A stretch of DNA of 64,000 nt from Salinibacterium xinjiangense (lineage in GTDB: Bacteria; Actinomycetota; Actinomycetes; Actinomycetales; Microbacteriaceae): contig NZ_BMLC01000001.1 in NCBI RefSeq assembly GCF_014645015.1, positions 1,254,585 to 1,318,584 on the forward strand, written 5' to 3'. The first letter of the stretch is position 1, and the number at the start of each line of letters is the position of its first letter. Position numbers and translations under genes: made by a program. Shown piece by piece: positions 35,832 through 45,035 of this stretch. The notes beneath the pieces are model-generated. The model was not told the origin of the DNA, did no database searches, and worked only from the letters and a program-made list of their open reading frames with translations.

Positions 35832-37507
35832 CAGGGATACCCCGCCCCGGGAGACAGCGGCGGGGGTGGCGGCCCGGCTGCGGTCCCGGGCTGTTCGGGC
35901 TCAGTCGACGGCGACGGCTCGGTCGACAGGCCGGTTGACTGTGACACGGACGGCTGTGGCACGGTCGACGGCCCGGTCGACTGTGGCACGGTCATCCGCC
36001 ATCGATGGCTCGTGTCGATGTCGGCAGAGCTCACGGCGGCACTCTCGATCGCAGCGAATGCTGCGACGGCATCGTCCCTGTCGATCGCGCCGAGTCGTGC
36101 GATCACCGGGCCCGCGACGGTGTGAACGGCCAGCGACGCGAGGCCGAGCCTGCGCAGCAACGGACCCTGTCGTAGATCGAGACTCTGCAGCCTCGCCTGC
36201 GGCACGACCACTAGTTCGCGCCAGACCGAACCGGTGCGGAACATGACCGCGCCCGGCACGATCGCGAAACCGTTGCGTCGCCACGAGAACCAGCGGAGGA
36301 TGCGTGCGCGCTTCGGTGAATTGGTGAAGCCGTCGTCCCCACCCCTGGAGCGCATGCCGCGCTCGAGCAGGCCGATCGCGGCGGGGTCGACCAGCCCCGG
36401 CAGCACGAGTTCGAGCACGCGCATGGTGTCTTCGGCGTTGCCCACGGGAAGGATCGTTGTAGTCGCCTGTCCGGCTGCGCCACTGGCAGAGGAGTTGGAT
36501 GCCCGGTTTATCTTGATCTCCCACCAACCGGCCGGGCGCCAGAGCAACGGCTGGCTGACCTGCACCGCGTGGATCCGGCCGGGAGGAAGCGTCTCATTGC
36601 TGGTCGAGAGCAACCCGAACCCCACCCGAATCCCGTCCGATGTCGACGCGATGCTGTAGCGGAGGGAGCGCGTGAACCTCGACACGTAGTATCCGCCCAT
36701 GCCAATGATGGCCGGCACGAAACCTAGCAGGAAGAACGGCTCGCGCGTAGTGGTCGTGACCACGACGAGCGCGATGATCGCCCCGATGATGATGACCGTG
36801 AAGCCACTGAGCAGAAGCGACCCCATGAGGCGGCCGAGATTCATCTGCACCACAGACTCGGGCGGGGCCGCATCCGGGTCGAGCTCGGGGCCGAGAAACT
36901 CTGCGACTCGCTGGCCGATGACGCCACCCGGCAGGGGCGTGCCTTTCGCGGCGGTCGACTGGGTGCCGGAGGCTCGCAACAGGATCTCGCGCCTCAGCTC
37001 ATCCACCGCCGCCGACCTGAGATAGGCGAGCTGCACGTTCGCGTTCTGGCCTGCGACGCTGACCTCCAGCTTCGCGGCACCGAACAGCCTCGCGAGGAAC
37101 GGCCTCGACACATTGACGCCCTGGATGCGGTCGAGCCTGCCCCTGCGGTTCGTGCGGAACACGACGCCGCTCTGCACCTCGACCTGCTCGTCGGTGATCC
37201 TGAACCTGTGCATGCGCCACGACACGTAGAAGCCGCCGACAAACAGCAGCACGCCGGCGAGTAGCGCGAGGGCGATGAGCCCGGCGAACTCGTGCTCGTA
37301 GATCCAGACCAGCGGATCGTACTCTTCGCCCCGGCGATCGCCGCCGATCACGGTATTGATAAAAATGTCGCGGATGTTGACGATCACTACACCGACGATC
37401 GCAACCAGCGCGATGCCGCCCTTCAGCACGGGTGTCGCGGGATGCAGCCTGTGCCACTCACCATCGGCGAGCCTGGAGCCCGTGCCGATGACATCGCGTT
37501 GGGTCAC
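35831..37507 (-). CDS. Large bacterial PH-domain membrane protein (YdbT-like)
   Basis: A protein of 558 residues with repeated bPH2 units. The blocks RFRITDEQVEVQSGVVFRTN-like near 107 and GLLSTSNETLPPGRIHAVQVSQP near 300, and a third near 420, each show the PH strand pattern. They are separated by paired membrane helices (near 35-90 and 225-270). The C-terminus is a Pro/Ser/Thr tail (about 60 residues), not conserved in the family. The start is GTG 37507 in a 4-bp overlap with its smaller partner. The YdbS/YdbT pair is widespread; function unknown, affecting envelope stress in Bacillus. Confidence 0.85.
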   Translation of the reverse strand: MTQRDVIGTGSRLADGEWHRLHPATPVLKGGIALVAIVGVVIVNIRDIFINTVIGGDRRGEEYDPLVWIYEHEFAGLIALALLAGVLLFVGGFYVSWRMHRFRITDEQVEVQSGVVFRTNRRGRLDRIQGVNVSRPFLARLFGAAKLEVSVAGQNANVQLAYLRSAAVDELRREILLRASGTQSTAAKGTPLPGGVIGQRVAEFLGPELDPDAAPPESVVQMNLGRLMGSLLLSGFTVIIIGAIIALVVVTTTTREPFFLLGFVPAIIGMGGYYVSRFTRSLRYSIASTSDGIRVGFGLLSTSNETLPPGRIHAVQVSQPLLWRPAGWWEIKINRASNSSASGAAGQATTTILPVGNAEDTMRVLELVLPGLVDPAAIGLLERGMRSRGGDDGFTNSPKRARILRWFSWRRNGFAIVPGAVMFRTGSVWRELVVVPQARLQSLDLRQGPLLRRLGLASLAVHTVAGPVIARLGAIDRDDAVAAFAAIESAAVSSADIDTSHRWRMTVPQSTGPSTVPQPSVSQSTGLSTEPSPSTEPEQPGTAAGPPPPPLSPGAGYP

Positions 37508-37989
37508 AGCCCTGCCCTGCGGCTCTCCGCCAGCTGCACCAGCCTGTCTCTCAGCTCCTCGGCGTCTGCGGCGACGAGCCCGGGGATGACCACTCCGGTC
37601 GCCGCTGCAGCCGTCACGAATTTCAGCTCGCTCAGCCCCACGGCGCGATCAAGCGGTCCGCGGTTGATGTCGACGAGTTGCATTCGCCCGTATGGCACGG
37701 CCACGAACCTCTGAAACATCAGTCCGCGACGGAACAGCAGGTCGTCATCCCGAAGCTGGTAGCCGATGGATCGCACCCTGCGCGGGGTCAGCGCGAGCGT
37801 GATGACGAAGATCACGGCGAGCGACGCGGGGATGGCCCACAGCAGGACGCTGCCAGACAGGACTGCCGGAATCGACGTGACCGCACAGGCAACGATCGCG
37901 AACACGAGGGTGCCGACGAAGTCGACGACGACATACCGCGGCGAGACCCTGCGCCACTCGGTGTTCGGGATCTCGAGCCTGTTCGTCAT
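37504..37989 (-). CDS. PH-domain membrane protein (YdbS-like)
   Basis: A protein of 161 residues with two membrane helices (VDFVGTLVFAIVACAVTSIP and VLLWAIPASLAVIFVITLAL) followed by one bPH2 domain (YQLRDDDLLFRRGLMFQRFV, then VPYGRMQLVDINRGPLDRAV). It is the classical small partner of the YdbT-like protein and overlaps it by 4 bp. The two probably form one membrane complex. It is preceded by the DUF3180 gene with another 4-bp overlap. Confidence 0.88.
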   Translation of the reverse strand: MTNRLEIPNTEWRRVSPRYVVVDFVGTLVFAIVACAVTSIPAVLSGSVLLWAIPASLAVIFVITLALTPRRVRSIGYQLRDDDLLFRRGLMFQRFVAVPYGRMQLVDINRGPLDRAVGLSELKFVTAAAATGVVIPGLVAADAEELRDRLVQLAESRRAGL

Positions 37990-38468
37990 GCCATACCTCG
38001 GGGGTCTGGGGCGCCGTCATCCCGTTTCTCATCGCCAGGAGGGATGCTGCACATGTGTTCGGCGACGAGTCCGGCTACCAGCAGAAGTATCGCACCGGCG
38101 GCCGCGACAACCGACATGGTCACGGCATTGGGAGACGCCACCAACGACCGGCTGAGCAGGTAGCCGACGATACCGAGCCCGCCACCGCCGAGCAGCGCGC
38201 CACCCAGGCTCGATGCCTTCGCGAGCATCAGCACCCTCGTCGCATAGAACGGATCGACTCGCGCATGGGCAACCCCGCGGGAGACTCGCCGCACCGGCAA
38301 CGCCATCGCGACGATGATCACGCCGATGAGCAGCAGCGCCACCCCGAGAGTGACGGGAGGAAGGACGACGGCGCGACCAGAGGTGGCAAGCGCGGTCTCG
38401 ATGAACCACATCACTCCACCGCCGAGAACAGCGAGCAGCAACAGGGAGGCGGGTGTGGTGCGGGTCAC
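37986..38468 (-). CDS. DUF3180 membrane protein
   Basis: A 160-residue protein with four membrane helices (near 5-30, 35-60, 85-110 and 120-145). The start is GTG 38468, which overlaps the folK stop by 4 bp; the longer open frame upstream is antisense noise. DUF3180 proteins occupy exactly this place behind folK in many actinobacteria, but their function is unknown. Confidence 0.85.
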   Translation of the reverse strand: MTRTTPASLLLLAVLGGGVMWFIETALATSGRAVVLPPVTLGVALLLIGVIIVAMALPVRRVSRGVAHARVDPFYATRVLMLAKASSLGGALLGGGGLGIVGYLLSRSLVASPNAVTMSVVAAAGAILLLVAGLVAEHMCSIPPGDEKRDDGAPDPRGMA

Positions 38469-38971
38469 AGCAGCGGCTCCGCGGGGTATTCGGCGGGGGT
38501 GTCGAGCTCGGCGAGCAGGTCGGCGACCCTTCCGCGACCGGGGATCGCGGCATCCTCGTCCAATTGAAGCCATGGCGTGAGCACGAACGACCGCTCGGCG
38601 GCGCGCGGGTGCGGGATGGTGAGGGTGGGCGAATCGAGTTCGAGGTCGGCGAACGAGATGATGTCGATGTCGATGATGCGATCGCCCCAGCGAACACCAC
38701 GCACCCGACCGAGCTCCGCTTCGATGGCGTTCACGGCCGCAAGCAACTCGAGCGGCGCCAGCGACGTGCGCACGGCGACGGCCGCGTTGAGGTAGGCCGG
38801 GGCAGCGAGGTCGACGCCGTCTGGCTTAACTGCGGCCGTCTCCACGATCCCGGAGGCCGCGACCATCACCACCCTGTCGAGCGCCGCGATCTCACGCACG
38901 GCCGCACGGAGTGCCTGTTCGCGATCGCCGAGGTTGCTGCCGATCGCCAGGATCGCTAGGTTCACCGCCAT
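38465..38971 (-). CDS. folK: 2-Amino-4-hydroxy-6-hydroxymethyldihydropteridine pyrophosphokinase
   Basis: Transfers pyrophosphate from ATP to hydroxymethyl-dihydropterin in folate synthesis. It has 168 residues. AIGSNLGDREQAL at the N-terminus and the ATP/Mg motif VRGVRWGDRIIDIDIISF near residues 84-101, followed by IPHPRAAERSFVL, are diagnostic. It lies 2 bp after folB in the ftsH-folE-folP-folB-folK operon. Confidence 0.96.
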   Translation of the reverse strand: MAVNLAILAIGSNLGDREQALRAAVREIAALDRVVMVAASGIVETAAVKPDGVDLAAPAYLNAAVAVRTSLAPLELLAAVNAIEAELGRVRGVRWGDRIIDIDIISFADLELDSPTLTIPHPRAAERSFVLTPWLQLDEDAAIPGRGRVADLLAELDTPAEYPAEPLL

Positions 38972-38973
38972 GG

Positions 38974-39372
38974 TCAGCCGAATCCGATGGTCTGTGACGC
39001 TGCAGATGCGGCGGCCCGGGTGATCGTCACCGCGACATCGACGAAGGGCACGGTGATCGGGGCCTGTGGCTTGTGGATGGTCACGACGGCGAGCCTAACG
39101 GCCCGGTGGGAGAGCACCACGGCAGCGACCCGCTCGGCCACGGTCTCGATGAGGTCGACGGGGTTGCTCTCGACGGCCGCGACGACCTCCTCGGCCAGCA
39201 CGCCGTAGTGCACGGTCTGTTCGAGATCGTCTGAGCGCCCGGCGGCCGCGAGGTCGAGGTGCGCGACGACGTCGACGATGAATACCTGGCCGTCGCGGCG
39301 TTCGGAGTCGAAGACGCCGTGGAACGCGTTTGCTCGTAACCCGGTGAGTGTGATCGTGTCGAGCGGATTCAT
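38974..39372 (-). CDS. folB: Dihydroneopterin aldolase
   Basis: Cleaves dihydroneopterin to hydroxymethyl-dihydropterin. It has 132 residues, typical length. TLTGLRANAFHGVFDSERRD near residue 8 and the Tyr-Gly of HYGVLAEEV near 55, plus HKPQAPI near 100, match the aldolase/epimerase fold. It overlaps folP by 4 bp and is followed by folK. Confidence 0.95.
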   Translation of the reverse strand: MNPLDTITLTGLRANAFHGVFDSERRDGQVFIVDVVAHLDLAAAGRSDDLEQTVHYGVLAEEVVAAVESNPVDLIETVAERVAAVVLSHRAVRLAVVTIHKPQAPITVPFVDVAVTITRAAASAASQTIGFG

Positions 39373-40184
39373 GCGCTTCGTCCCTTCTCCCAGGCCGACC
39401 AGACCCCGAGCGCGGCCATGGTGGATGCCACGTCGTGCACCCGCACCGCCCAGGCTCCCGCGTCTGCGGCCAGAGCCGTCACCACGGCGGTCGGCAAGTC
39501 TCGTGCGGCTACGGTGGCGTCATCCGAGAGCAGCTCGCCCAGGAATCTCTTGCGGGAGGCGCCGACGAGCACGCGGCAGCCCAGGGACTCGAGGTCACTG
39601 AGGCCCGCCAGAAGTTGCCAGTTGTGCTCGGCGGTCTTAGCGAAACCGAGCCCGGGATCGATGATCACCCTCGACAGGTCGACGCCGGCCGAGGTGAGCG
39701 AGTCGATCCGCTGGCCGAGCTCGGCGCGAACGTCGGCGACCACACTGTCGTAGTGGTCAATGGCACCGGCGCCGGCATCCGGGGTCCGCCAGTGCATCGC
39801 GATGTAGTCGAGCCCGGTCTCGGCGATGACCCGGTGCATGAACGGGTCGGCCAGCCCGCCGGAAACGTCGTTGACGATGGATGCCCCGGCCGCCGCCGCG
39901 ACGAGTGCGGTGTCGGCGTTCAGGGTGTCGATGCTCACCGGGACCCCAGCGGCAACCAGCCCCCGGATCACCGGCAACACGCGCGCCTGCTCCACTTCGA
40001 GATCGATGCGGGTCGCGCCCGGCCGGGTGGACTCGCCGCCGACGTCGACCACATCCGCACCGTGCTCAAACAGCGTGATGCCATGGCCGATGGCCGCCGC
40101 GAGATCGGGATACTCTCCGCCATCGCTAAACGAATCCGGGGTCACGTTCAGGATGCCGAACACCTTTGGTGCGGTTCGCGTCAC
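39369..40184 (-). CDS. folP: Dihydropteroate synthase
   Basis: Joins the pterin pyrophosphate with p-aminobenzoate; the sulfonamide target. It has 271 residues. The signatures GILNVTPDSFSDGGEY near residue 11 and DVGGESTRPGATRI near 45 are intact, as are NDVSGG near 104 and the C-terminal RVHDV motif. It overlaps folE and folB by 4 bp each. Confidence 0.96.
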   Translation of the reverse strand: MTRTAPKVFGILNVTPDSFSDGGEYPDLAAAIGHGITLFEHGADVVDVGGESTRPGATRIDLEVEQARVLPVIRGLVAAGVPVSIDTLNADTALVAAAAGASIVNDVSGGLADPFMHRVIAETGLDYIAMHWRTPDAGAGAIDHYDSVVADVRAELGQRIDSLTSAGVDLSRVIIDPGLGFAKTAEHNWQLLAGLSDLESLGCRVLVGASRKRFLGELLSDDATVAARDLPTAVVTALAADAGAWAVRVHDVASTMAALGVWSAWEKGRSA

Positions 40185-40747
40185 GACGGGCCGCCGATCA
40201 TGGCGAGTACTCCGGCGCGCTGCACGGGGTCTGACAGCGAACCGCGGGAGGCCATCGTGACCGTGGAGCTGCCTGTCTGTCGAGGGCCCCGCGCCGTCAC
40301 GCAGCCGTGCACTGCATCCACCACGACCAGCACGCCCTGCGGGGCGAGCCCGGACTGGATGGCGTCGGCGATCTGCTCGGTGAGTTGCTCCTGTAGTTGT
40401 GGTCGTGCCGCGGCGGTCGCGACGACCGTAGCCAGCCTGCCGAGGCCGACGATCCGCTCTCCGGGAACGTAAGCAACGTGCGCGGCGCCGAGGAACGGTA
40501 GCAGGTGGTGTTCGCAGATCGACCTGAACTCGATGTCTCGCAACAACACGAGTTCGCCGAGGCCGCCGCTGGCGACGCTGTCGGCGAGCACCGCCGAAGG
40601 GTCGACGCCGACCCCTGCGAAGAACTCGGTGTATGCCTGGGCGACCCGCTTCGGGGTCGACCGCAGCCCTGGCCGTGCCGCATCCTCGCCTATTGCGGCA
40701 AGGATTTCGGCGATCGCCGCCTCAATGCGTCCGGAGTCGACAGCCAT
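40181..40747 (-). CDS. folE: GTP cyclohydrolase I
   Basis: Opens folate synthesis by converting GTP to dihydroneopterin triphosphate. It has 188 residues from ATG 40747; upstream frame extension has no homology. The zinc site appears as CEHHLLPF near residue 77 and the late Cys in HGCVTARG near 148; QLQEQLTEQIADAI matches the family. It starts 7 bp after the ftsH stop. Confidence 0.96.
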   Translation of the reverse strand: MAVDSGRIEAAIAEILAAIGEDAARPGLRSTPKRVAQAYTEFFAGVGVDPSAVLADSVASGGLGELVLLRDIEFRSICEHHLLPFLGAAHVAYVPGERIVGLGRLATVVATAAARPQLQEQLTEQIADAIQSGLAPQGVLVVVDAVHGCVTARGPRQTGSSTVTMASRGSLSDPVQRAGVLAMIGGPS

Positions 40748-40754
40748 GGCCGAC

Positions 40755-42758
40755 CTAGGCGGTGGCGATGCCGGGCGTCTGGAGCGGGCGCGGCGGGCGG
40801 TTGGGTGCCGCTGGGGAGTCTGACTCGACGCCGCCGTCGACCAGGCCGACATCCACCGGCGCCTTAGCCGGTACCTTCACGGGCGGACGGTCTGACAGCG
40901 GTCGTGAGTCGCTCGAAAGCCACAGCGGGCGTTCGGGCAGCTTCTCGATGCCGACGAAGATCTCGGCCAGCTGGTTGTGATCGAGGGTCTCTTTCTCGAG
41001 CAACTCTGTGGCCAGCCTGTCGAGCGTGTCGCGGTTGGTGTTGAGCACCTGCCACGCCTCGTCATGAGCCTCGTCGATGAGCTTTCGCACCTCTTCATCG
41101 ATCGTCTCGGCGATCGTGTCTGAATAGTCACGGCTCGCACCCATGTCGCGACCGAGGAAAGGCTCGCCAGCGGTCAGGCCGAGTTTCACCGATCCGACTT
41201 TCGCGCTCATGCCGTACTCGGTGACCATGCGTCGAGCTATCGCCGTGGCCTTCTCGATGTCGTTGGATGCGCCGGTCGTCGGGTCATGGAACACGATCTC
41301 CTCCGCGACGCGACCACCCATGGCGTAGGTCAGCTGGTCGAGCAGTTCGTTGCGCGTGATCGAATACTTATCCTCAAGCGGCAGCACCATCGTGTAGCCG
41401 AGCGCGCGACCGCGGGGAAGGATCGTGACCTTGGTCACCGGGTCGGTGTTTCGCATGCTCGCCGCAGCCAGCGCGTGACCACCCTCGTGATAGGCGGTGA
41501 TGAGCTTCTCTTTGTCATTCATCAGTCGTGTGCGGCGCTGTGGGCCGGCCATGACACGGTCGACGGCCTCATCCAGGGCGCGGTTGTCGATCAGCTGGGC
41601 GTTACTGCGTGCGGTCAGCAACGCCGCCTCGTTGAGCACATTCGCCAGGTCTGCCCCGGTGAAACCCGGAGTCTTGCGGGCGAGAACCTCGAGGTCGACC
41701 CCGTCGGCCATTGGCTTGCCCTTGGCGTGCACCTGCAGGATCTGCTTCCGGCCCTGGAGGTCTGGCGCGTCCACGCCGATCTGGCGGTCGAAGCGGCCGG
41801 GGCGCAGCAGCGCGGGGTCGAGCACATCGGGACGGTTTGTTGCCGCGATCAGGATGACGTTGGTTTTGACGTCGAACCCATCCATCTCGACCAACAACTG
41901 GTTGAGGGTCTGCTCACGCTCATCATTACCGCCGCCGATACCGGCTCCACGGTGACGGCCGACGGCGTCGATCTCATCGATGAAGATGATGGCCGGCGAG
42001 TTCTGCTTGGCCTGGTCGAAGAGGTCGCGCACGCGGCTCGCGCCGACACCGACGAACATCTCGACGAAGTCTGAACCCGAGATCGTGTAGAACGGCACTC
42101 CTGCTTCGCCGGCTGTCGCGCGAGCCAGCAAAGTTTTACCGGTTCCGGGAGGGCCGTACAGCAACACACCCTTAGGGATGCGGGCACCCACCGCGAGGAA
42201 TTTCGCGGGATCTTTCAGGAAGTCTTTGATCTCTTCGAGCTCTTCGATCGCCTCGTCTGAACCTGCGACGTCAGCGAAGGTGATCTTCGGCGACTCCTTG
42301 CCTACCAACTTCGCCTTCGACTTGCCAAATTGCATGACCTTGTTGCCGCCGCCCTGCATGCGGGTCAGCAGGAAGTAGAAGATCACGCCGATGATGAGGA
42401 ACGGCAACAGGATACCCAGCAGGCTGGTCAGGAAGTTGGTCTGGGGAACTTCGTCATCGAATTTCGCATTCGATGCGGTGATCGCGCTGACGACCTCCGC
42501 GCCTCGCGGGGCGACATAGTAGAACTGCACCTGGGTGCCCTTGTCACCACTCGCGCGCGAGAGCGTGAGGTCGACACGCTGCTCGCCGTCGACGATCTTC
42601 GCCGAATCGACGGTGGTGCCTTTCAGCAGGTCGAGACCCTCTTGGGTCGAGATGACCTTGAATCCGCCACCCATGAGCAGGGTCGAGCCAATCCACACGG
42701 CGACGATGGCGAGCACAATGTAGACGATCGGGCCCTTGAAGATGCGCTTAAAGTCCAT
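40755..42758 (-). CDS. ftsH: ATP-dependent zinc metalloprotease FtsH
   Basis: A membrane-bound AAA+ protease. It has 667 residues: two membrane helices (near 10-30 and 110-130), AAA Walker A GPPGTGKT near 202, second region of homology ([19 protein letters not shown]) near 310, and the zinc site HEGGH near 425 (most homologues have HEAGH). The C-terminal tail is Pro/Asp-rich. It heads the folate operon, a standard actinobacterial arrangement. The 103-bp gap upstream to hpt should hold its promoter. Confidence 0.97.
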   Translation of the reverse strand: MDFKRIFKGPIVYIVLAIVAVWIGSTLLMGGGFKVISTQEGLDLLKGTTVDSAKIVDGEQRVDLTLSRASGDKGTQVQFYYVAPRGAEVVSAITASNAKFDDEVPQTNFLTSLLGILLPFLIIGVIFYFLLTRMQGGGNKVMQFGKSKAKLVGKESPKITFADVAGSDEAIEELEEIKDFLKDPAKFLAVGARIPKGVLLYGPPGTGKTLLARATAGEAGVPFYTISGSDFVEMFVGVGASRVRDLFDQAKQNSPAIIFIDEIDAVGRHRGAGIGGGNDEREQTLNQLLVEMDGFDVKTNVILIAATNRPDVLDPALLRPGRFDRQIGVDAPDLQGRKQILQVHAKGKPMADGVDLEVLARKTPGFTGADLANVLNEAALLTARSNAQLIDNRALDEAVDRVMAGPQRRTRLMNDKEKLITAYHEGGHALAAASMRNTDPVTKVTILPRGRALGYTMVLPLEDKYSITRNELLDQLTYAMGGRVAEEIVFHDPTTGASNDIEKATAIARRMVTEYGMSAKVGSVKLGLTAGEPFLGRDMGASRDYSDTIAETIDEEVRKLIDEAHDEAWQVLNTNRDTLDRLATELLEKETLDHNQLAEIFVGIEKLPERPLWLSSDSRPLSDRPPVKVPAKAPVDVGLVDGGVESDSPAAPNRPPRPLQTPGIATA

Positions 42759-42861
42759 GATGTTCGGGCCGTCAGGCCCAGACCTTTCCTGCTGGAGAAA
42801 CGTCCTGCAAGGTTAGCGCTACCGCGCTGCACGTCTGCTGGATGTTCGCCTCAGGCGTTAC

Positions 42862-43413
42862 TCACGCATAGATGTGTGGCGCGAGCACCGCGATCCCCCG
42901 CAGATTGCGGTACTTCTCGGAATAGTCGAGGCCGTAGCCGACGACGAAGGCGTTCGGGATGTCAAAGCCGAAATACTTGACATCGACGTCGACTTTTGCG
43001 GCATCGGGCTTGCGCAGCAGCGCGAGGATCTCGAGCGATTTCGGGCCGCGGCTGGCGAGGTTGCCGCGAAGCCACGCGAGGGTCAGGCCGGAGTCGATGA
43101 TGTCTTCCACGATGATGACGTGGCGCCCGTTGAGGTCGGTGTCGAGGTCTTTCAGGATGCGCACGACGCCGCTCGATTCGGTGCTGAGGCCGTACGACGA
43201 CACCGCCATGAAGTCGAGCTCGACGTGGATCTTCAGTTCGCGGGCGACATCCGCCATCACCATGACCGCGCCCTTGAGCACCGCGACCAGCAGCACCCGC
43301 TCACCCGCGTAGTCCTGCTCGATGCGGCGTGAGAGATCGGCGATCTTGTCGTTGATCTGCTGCTCAGTGAGCAACACCTCGGTGAGGTCGGCGGTAACGT
43401 CCGCGAGTTCCAT
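42862..43413 (-). CDS. hpt: Hypoxanthine phosphoribosyltransferase
   Basis: A purine salvage enzyme of 183 residues. The PRPP-binding motif VEDIIDSGLTLAW lies near residue 102, LVAVLKGAVMVMADVAR near 42 and the substrate Lys in KYFGFDIPNAFVVGYGLDY near 145. It lies 7 bp behind tilS, forming the well-known tilS-hpt-ftsH order. Confidence 0.96.
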   Translation of the reverse strand: MELADVTADLTEVLLTEQQINDKIADLSRRIEQDYAGERVLLVAVLKGAVMVMADVARELKIHVELDFMAVSSYGLSTESSGVVRILKDLDTDLNGRHVIIVEDIIDSGLTLAWLRGNLASRGPKSLEILALLRKPDAAKVDVDVKYFGFDIPNAFVVGYGLDYSEKYRNLRGIAVLAPHIYA

Positions 43414-43420
43414 GGCTTCC

Positions 43421-44401
43421 CTAATCTCGTGCGCTGAACCTCAGCAGGCCAGCGTGCCGTTCCACCCTAACGCCGGGCAGGTCGATGGCGCCCTGCCCGT
43501 GCCAGTCGGTGACCAGCCGCGCGACCTCGAGAGTCTGGCTTCGGCTCAGCGAGACGTGGAACTCGCTCTCGACCGCGAGCCTGATCAGCCTCTGCCTGAG
43601 CGCCGCAGGGTTCGCGGCAAGCGCCTCCGCTGGCAGGGAGATGCCGGCTTCGGAATGCTCCGCGAGGTCTTCGGCGATCTCCTCGGCGAAGTGGTCGAGC
43701 GCAGCGGCGTCTTCTCGCAATTGCTCGGCCGTGCGTGCGAGGGCCTCACTGATGCCCGGGCCGAGCTCGGCTTCGAGCATCGGAAGCACCGTCGTCCGCA
43801 CTCGCACGCGCGTGAACGCCGGGTGGTCGTTCTGCGGGTCATGCCAGGGCGTGAGCGCGGAGTCGTCGCAGAATTGCACGGTCTGCTGGCGCCGGATGCC
43901 CAGCAGCGGTCGCCGGTAGATCCCCGTCTCTGCCGCCATCCCCTGCAGGCTCGCGGCGCCGCTGCCGCGCGCGAGGCCCAGCAGCACCGTCTCGGCCTGG
44001 TCGTCGAGCGTGTGGCCGAGCAGCACGGCTGTCGCGCCCAACTCCTTCGCCGCCTCGGAGAGGGCGCGGTAGCGAGCTGTGCGGGCCGCTGCCTCGGGGC
44101 CGCCGTCCACCCCCACGGTGACGGTCTTCACCCGCACCGGGTCGAGCCCGAGGGCTTCGGCCTGGTCGCGGGCCCGTGCCGCGGCATCCGCCGACCCCGC
44201 CTGGAGCCCGTGGTCGACGATCACCGCGCCTGCTCGTGCGCCAACCCGGGAAGCTTCGAAGGCCACAGCGGCGGCAAGCGCCAGGGAATCGGGGCCGCCG
44301 GACAGCGCGACGAGCACGAACTCTCCCTCGGTGAGAGCCGAGCGCACTGCGCGACGGACATCGGCGATCACGGGAGACAGTCTCGGACGCTCGTTCTGCA
44401 T
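43421..44401 (-). CDS. tilS: tRNA(Ile)-lysidine synthetase
   Basis: Modifies the wobble C of the AUA-reading isoleucine tRNA with lysine. It has 326 residues. The N-type ATP pyrophosphatase P-loop [15 protein letters not shown] lies near residue 36, [13 protein letters not shown] near 62, and [20 protein letters not shown] near 132, all typical. The C-terminal domain is short, as in actinobacteria. The ATG is separated from a divergent ppa by 47 bp that include a perfect 16-bp palindrome abutting the start codon. Confidence 0.95.
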   Translation of the reverse strand: MQNERPRLSPVIADVRRAVRSALTEGEFVLVALSGGPDSLALAAAVAFEASRVGARAGAVIVDHGLQAGSADAAARARDQAEALGLDPVRVKTVTVGVDGGPEAAARTARYRALSEAAKELGATAVLLGHTLDDQAETVLLGLARGSGAASLQGMAAETGIYRRPLLGIRRQQTVQFCDDSALTPWHDPQNDHPAFTRVRVRTTVLPMLEAELGPGISEALARTAEQLREDAAALDHFAEEIAEDLAEHSEAGISLPAEALAANPAALRQRLIRLAVESEFHVSLSRSQTLEVARLVTDWHGQGAIDLPGVRVERHAGLLRFSARD

Positions 44402-44417
44402 CCGATAACGTTATCGG
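44402..44417. promoter_or_regulatory. Perfect 16-bp palindrome between tilS and ppa
   Basis: CCGATAACGTTATCGG is fully self-complementary and lies exactly between the tilS start codon and the ppa ribosome site (TTTTAGGAG). The central ATAACGTTAT with its CG dyad resembles operators of LacI-type regulators. As it touches the tilS ATG it could also shape the 5' end of a leaderless tilS message. No regulator is assigned. Confidence 0.55.
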
Positions 44418-44448
44418 CAGCAATCACCAGATTTTTAGGAGTACAGCC

Positions 44449-44940
44449 ATGACCGCTTACGACGTTGTTGTCGAGATCCCCCGTGGGAGCCGCAACAAAT
44501 ACGAGGTCGACCACGAGACCGGTCGCGTCTTCCTCGACCGCTACCTCTTCACGAGCTTCGCGTATCCCACCGACTACGGCTACTTCGAGAACACCCTCGG
44601 GCTCGACGGTGACCCCGTCGACGCGCTGATCCTGCTCGACGCCCCCACGTTCCCCGGCGTCGGCATCTCGGTCCGCCCAGTCGGCGTCTTCAACATGACC
44701 GACGATGGCGGCAGCGATGCCAAGGTCATCTGCGTTCAGGCGAAAGACCCGCGCTGGGCGCACATCCAGGATCTGAATGACATCCCGGAGTTCACCCGCC
44801 GCGAGATCGAGCACTTCTTCGAGCACTACAAAGATCTCGAGCCCGGCAAGTGGGTCAAGCTCGACGGCTGGGGCGACGCAGCAGAAGCCGATGCCATCGT
44901 GCAGGCCGGCATTGCGAAGCTCGCCGAGGCTAAGCACTGA
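44449..44940 (+). CDS. ppa: Inorganic pyrophosphatase
   Basis: Hydrolyses pyrophosphate to drive biosynthesis. It has 163 residues, family I. The active-site signature [11 protein letters not shown] lies near residue 61; [13 protein letters not shown] near 40 and [12 protein letters not shown] near 84 also match. A strong AGGAG lies 11 bp before the ATG. The last codon and the stop form the first unit of a heptamer repeat, followed by a terminator. Confidence 0.97.
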   Translation: MTAYDVVVEIPRGSRNKYEVDHETGRVFLDRYLFTSFAYPTDYGYFENTLGLDGDPVDALILLDAPTFPGVGISVRPVGVFNMTDDGGSDAKVICVQAKDPRWAHIQDLNDIPEFTRREIEHFFEHYKDLEPGKWVKLDGWGDAAEADAIVQAGIAKLAEAKH

Positions 44941-44982
44941 GCGCTGCGCGCTGCGCGCTGAGCACTGCGCACTGCGCACTGA
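44934..44982. repeat. Seven-unit heptamer tandem repeat at the ppa stop
   Basis: Seven consecutive 7-bp units of the form GCRCTGM run from 44934 to 44982: GCACTGA, then GCGCTGC twice, GCGCTGA, GCACTGC twice and GCACTGA. Two 21-bp super-units differ only by a G/A change per heptamer. The first unit contains the ppa stop codon. It lies just before the terminator hairpin. Confidence 0.85.
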
Positions 44983-44988
44983 GCAAAT

Positions 44989-45021
44989 GGGGCGGCTCCG
45001 GATTTCCGGGCCGCCCTTTTT
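44989..45021 (+). terminator. Rho-independent terminator of ppa
   Basis: GGGCGGC (44990-44996) and GCCGCCC (45010-45016) form the outer stem, CCGG/CCGG the inner, with an ATTT loop, followed by TTTTT at 45017-45021. The strong stem and U-tract make it the best intrinsic terminator in the window. It lies 49 bp past the ppa stop and 15 bp before the end of the convergent NlpC/P60 gene. Confidence 0.88.
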
Positions 45022-45035
45022 GCAGCCCGAACCAG

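Noticed and set aside
43322-44452. A 376-codon plus-strand frame opposite tilS
   Set aside because: Shadow of tilS; no start signal and low-complexity translation.
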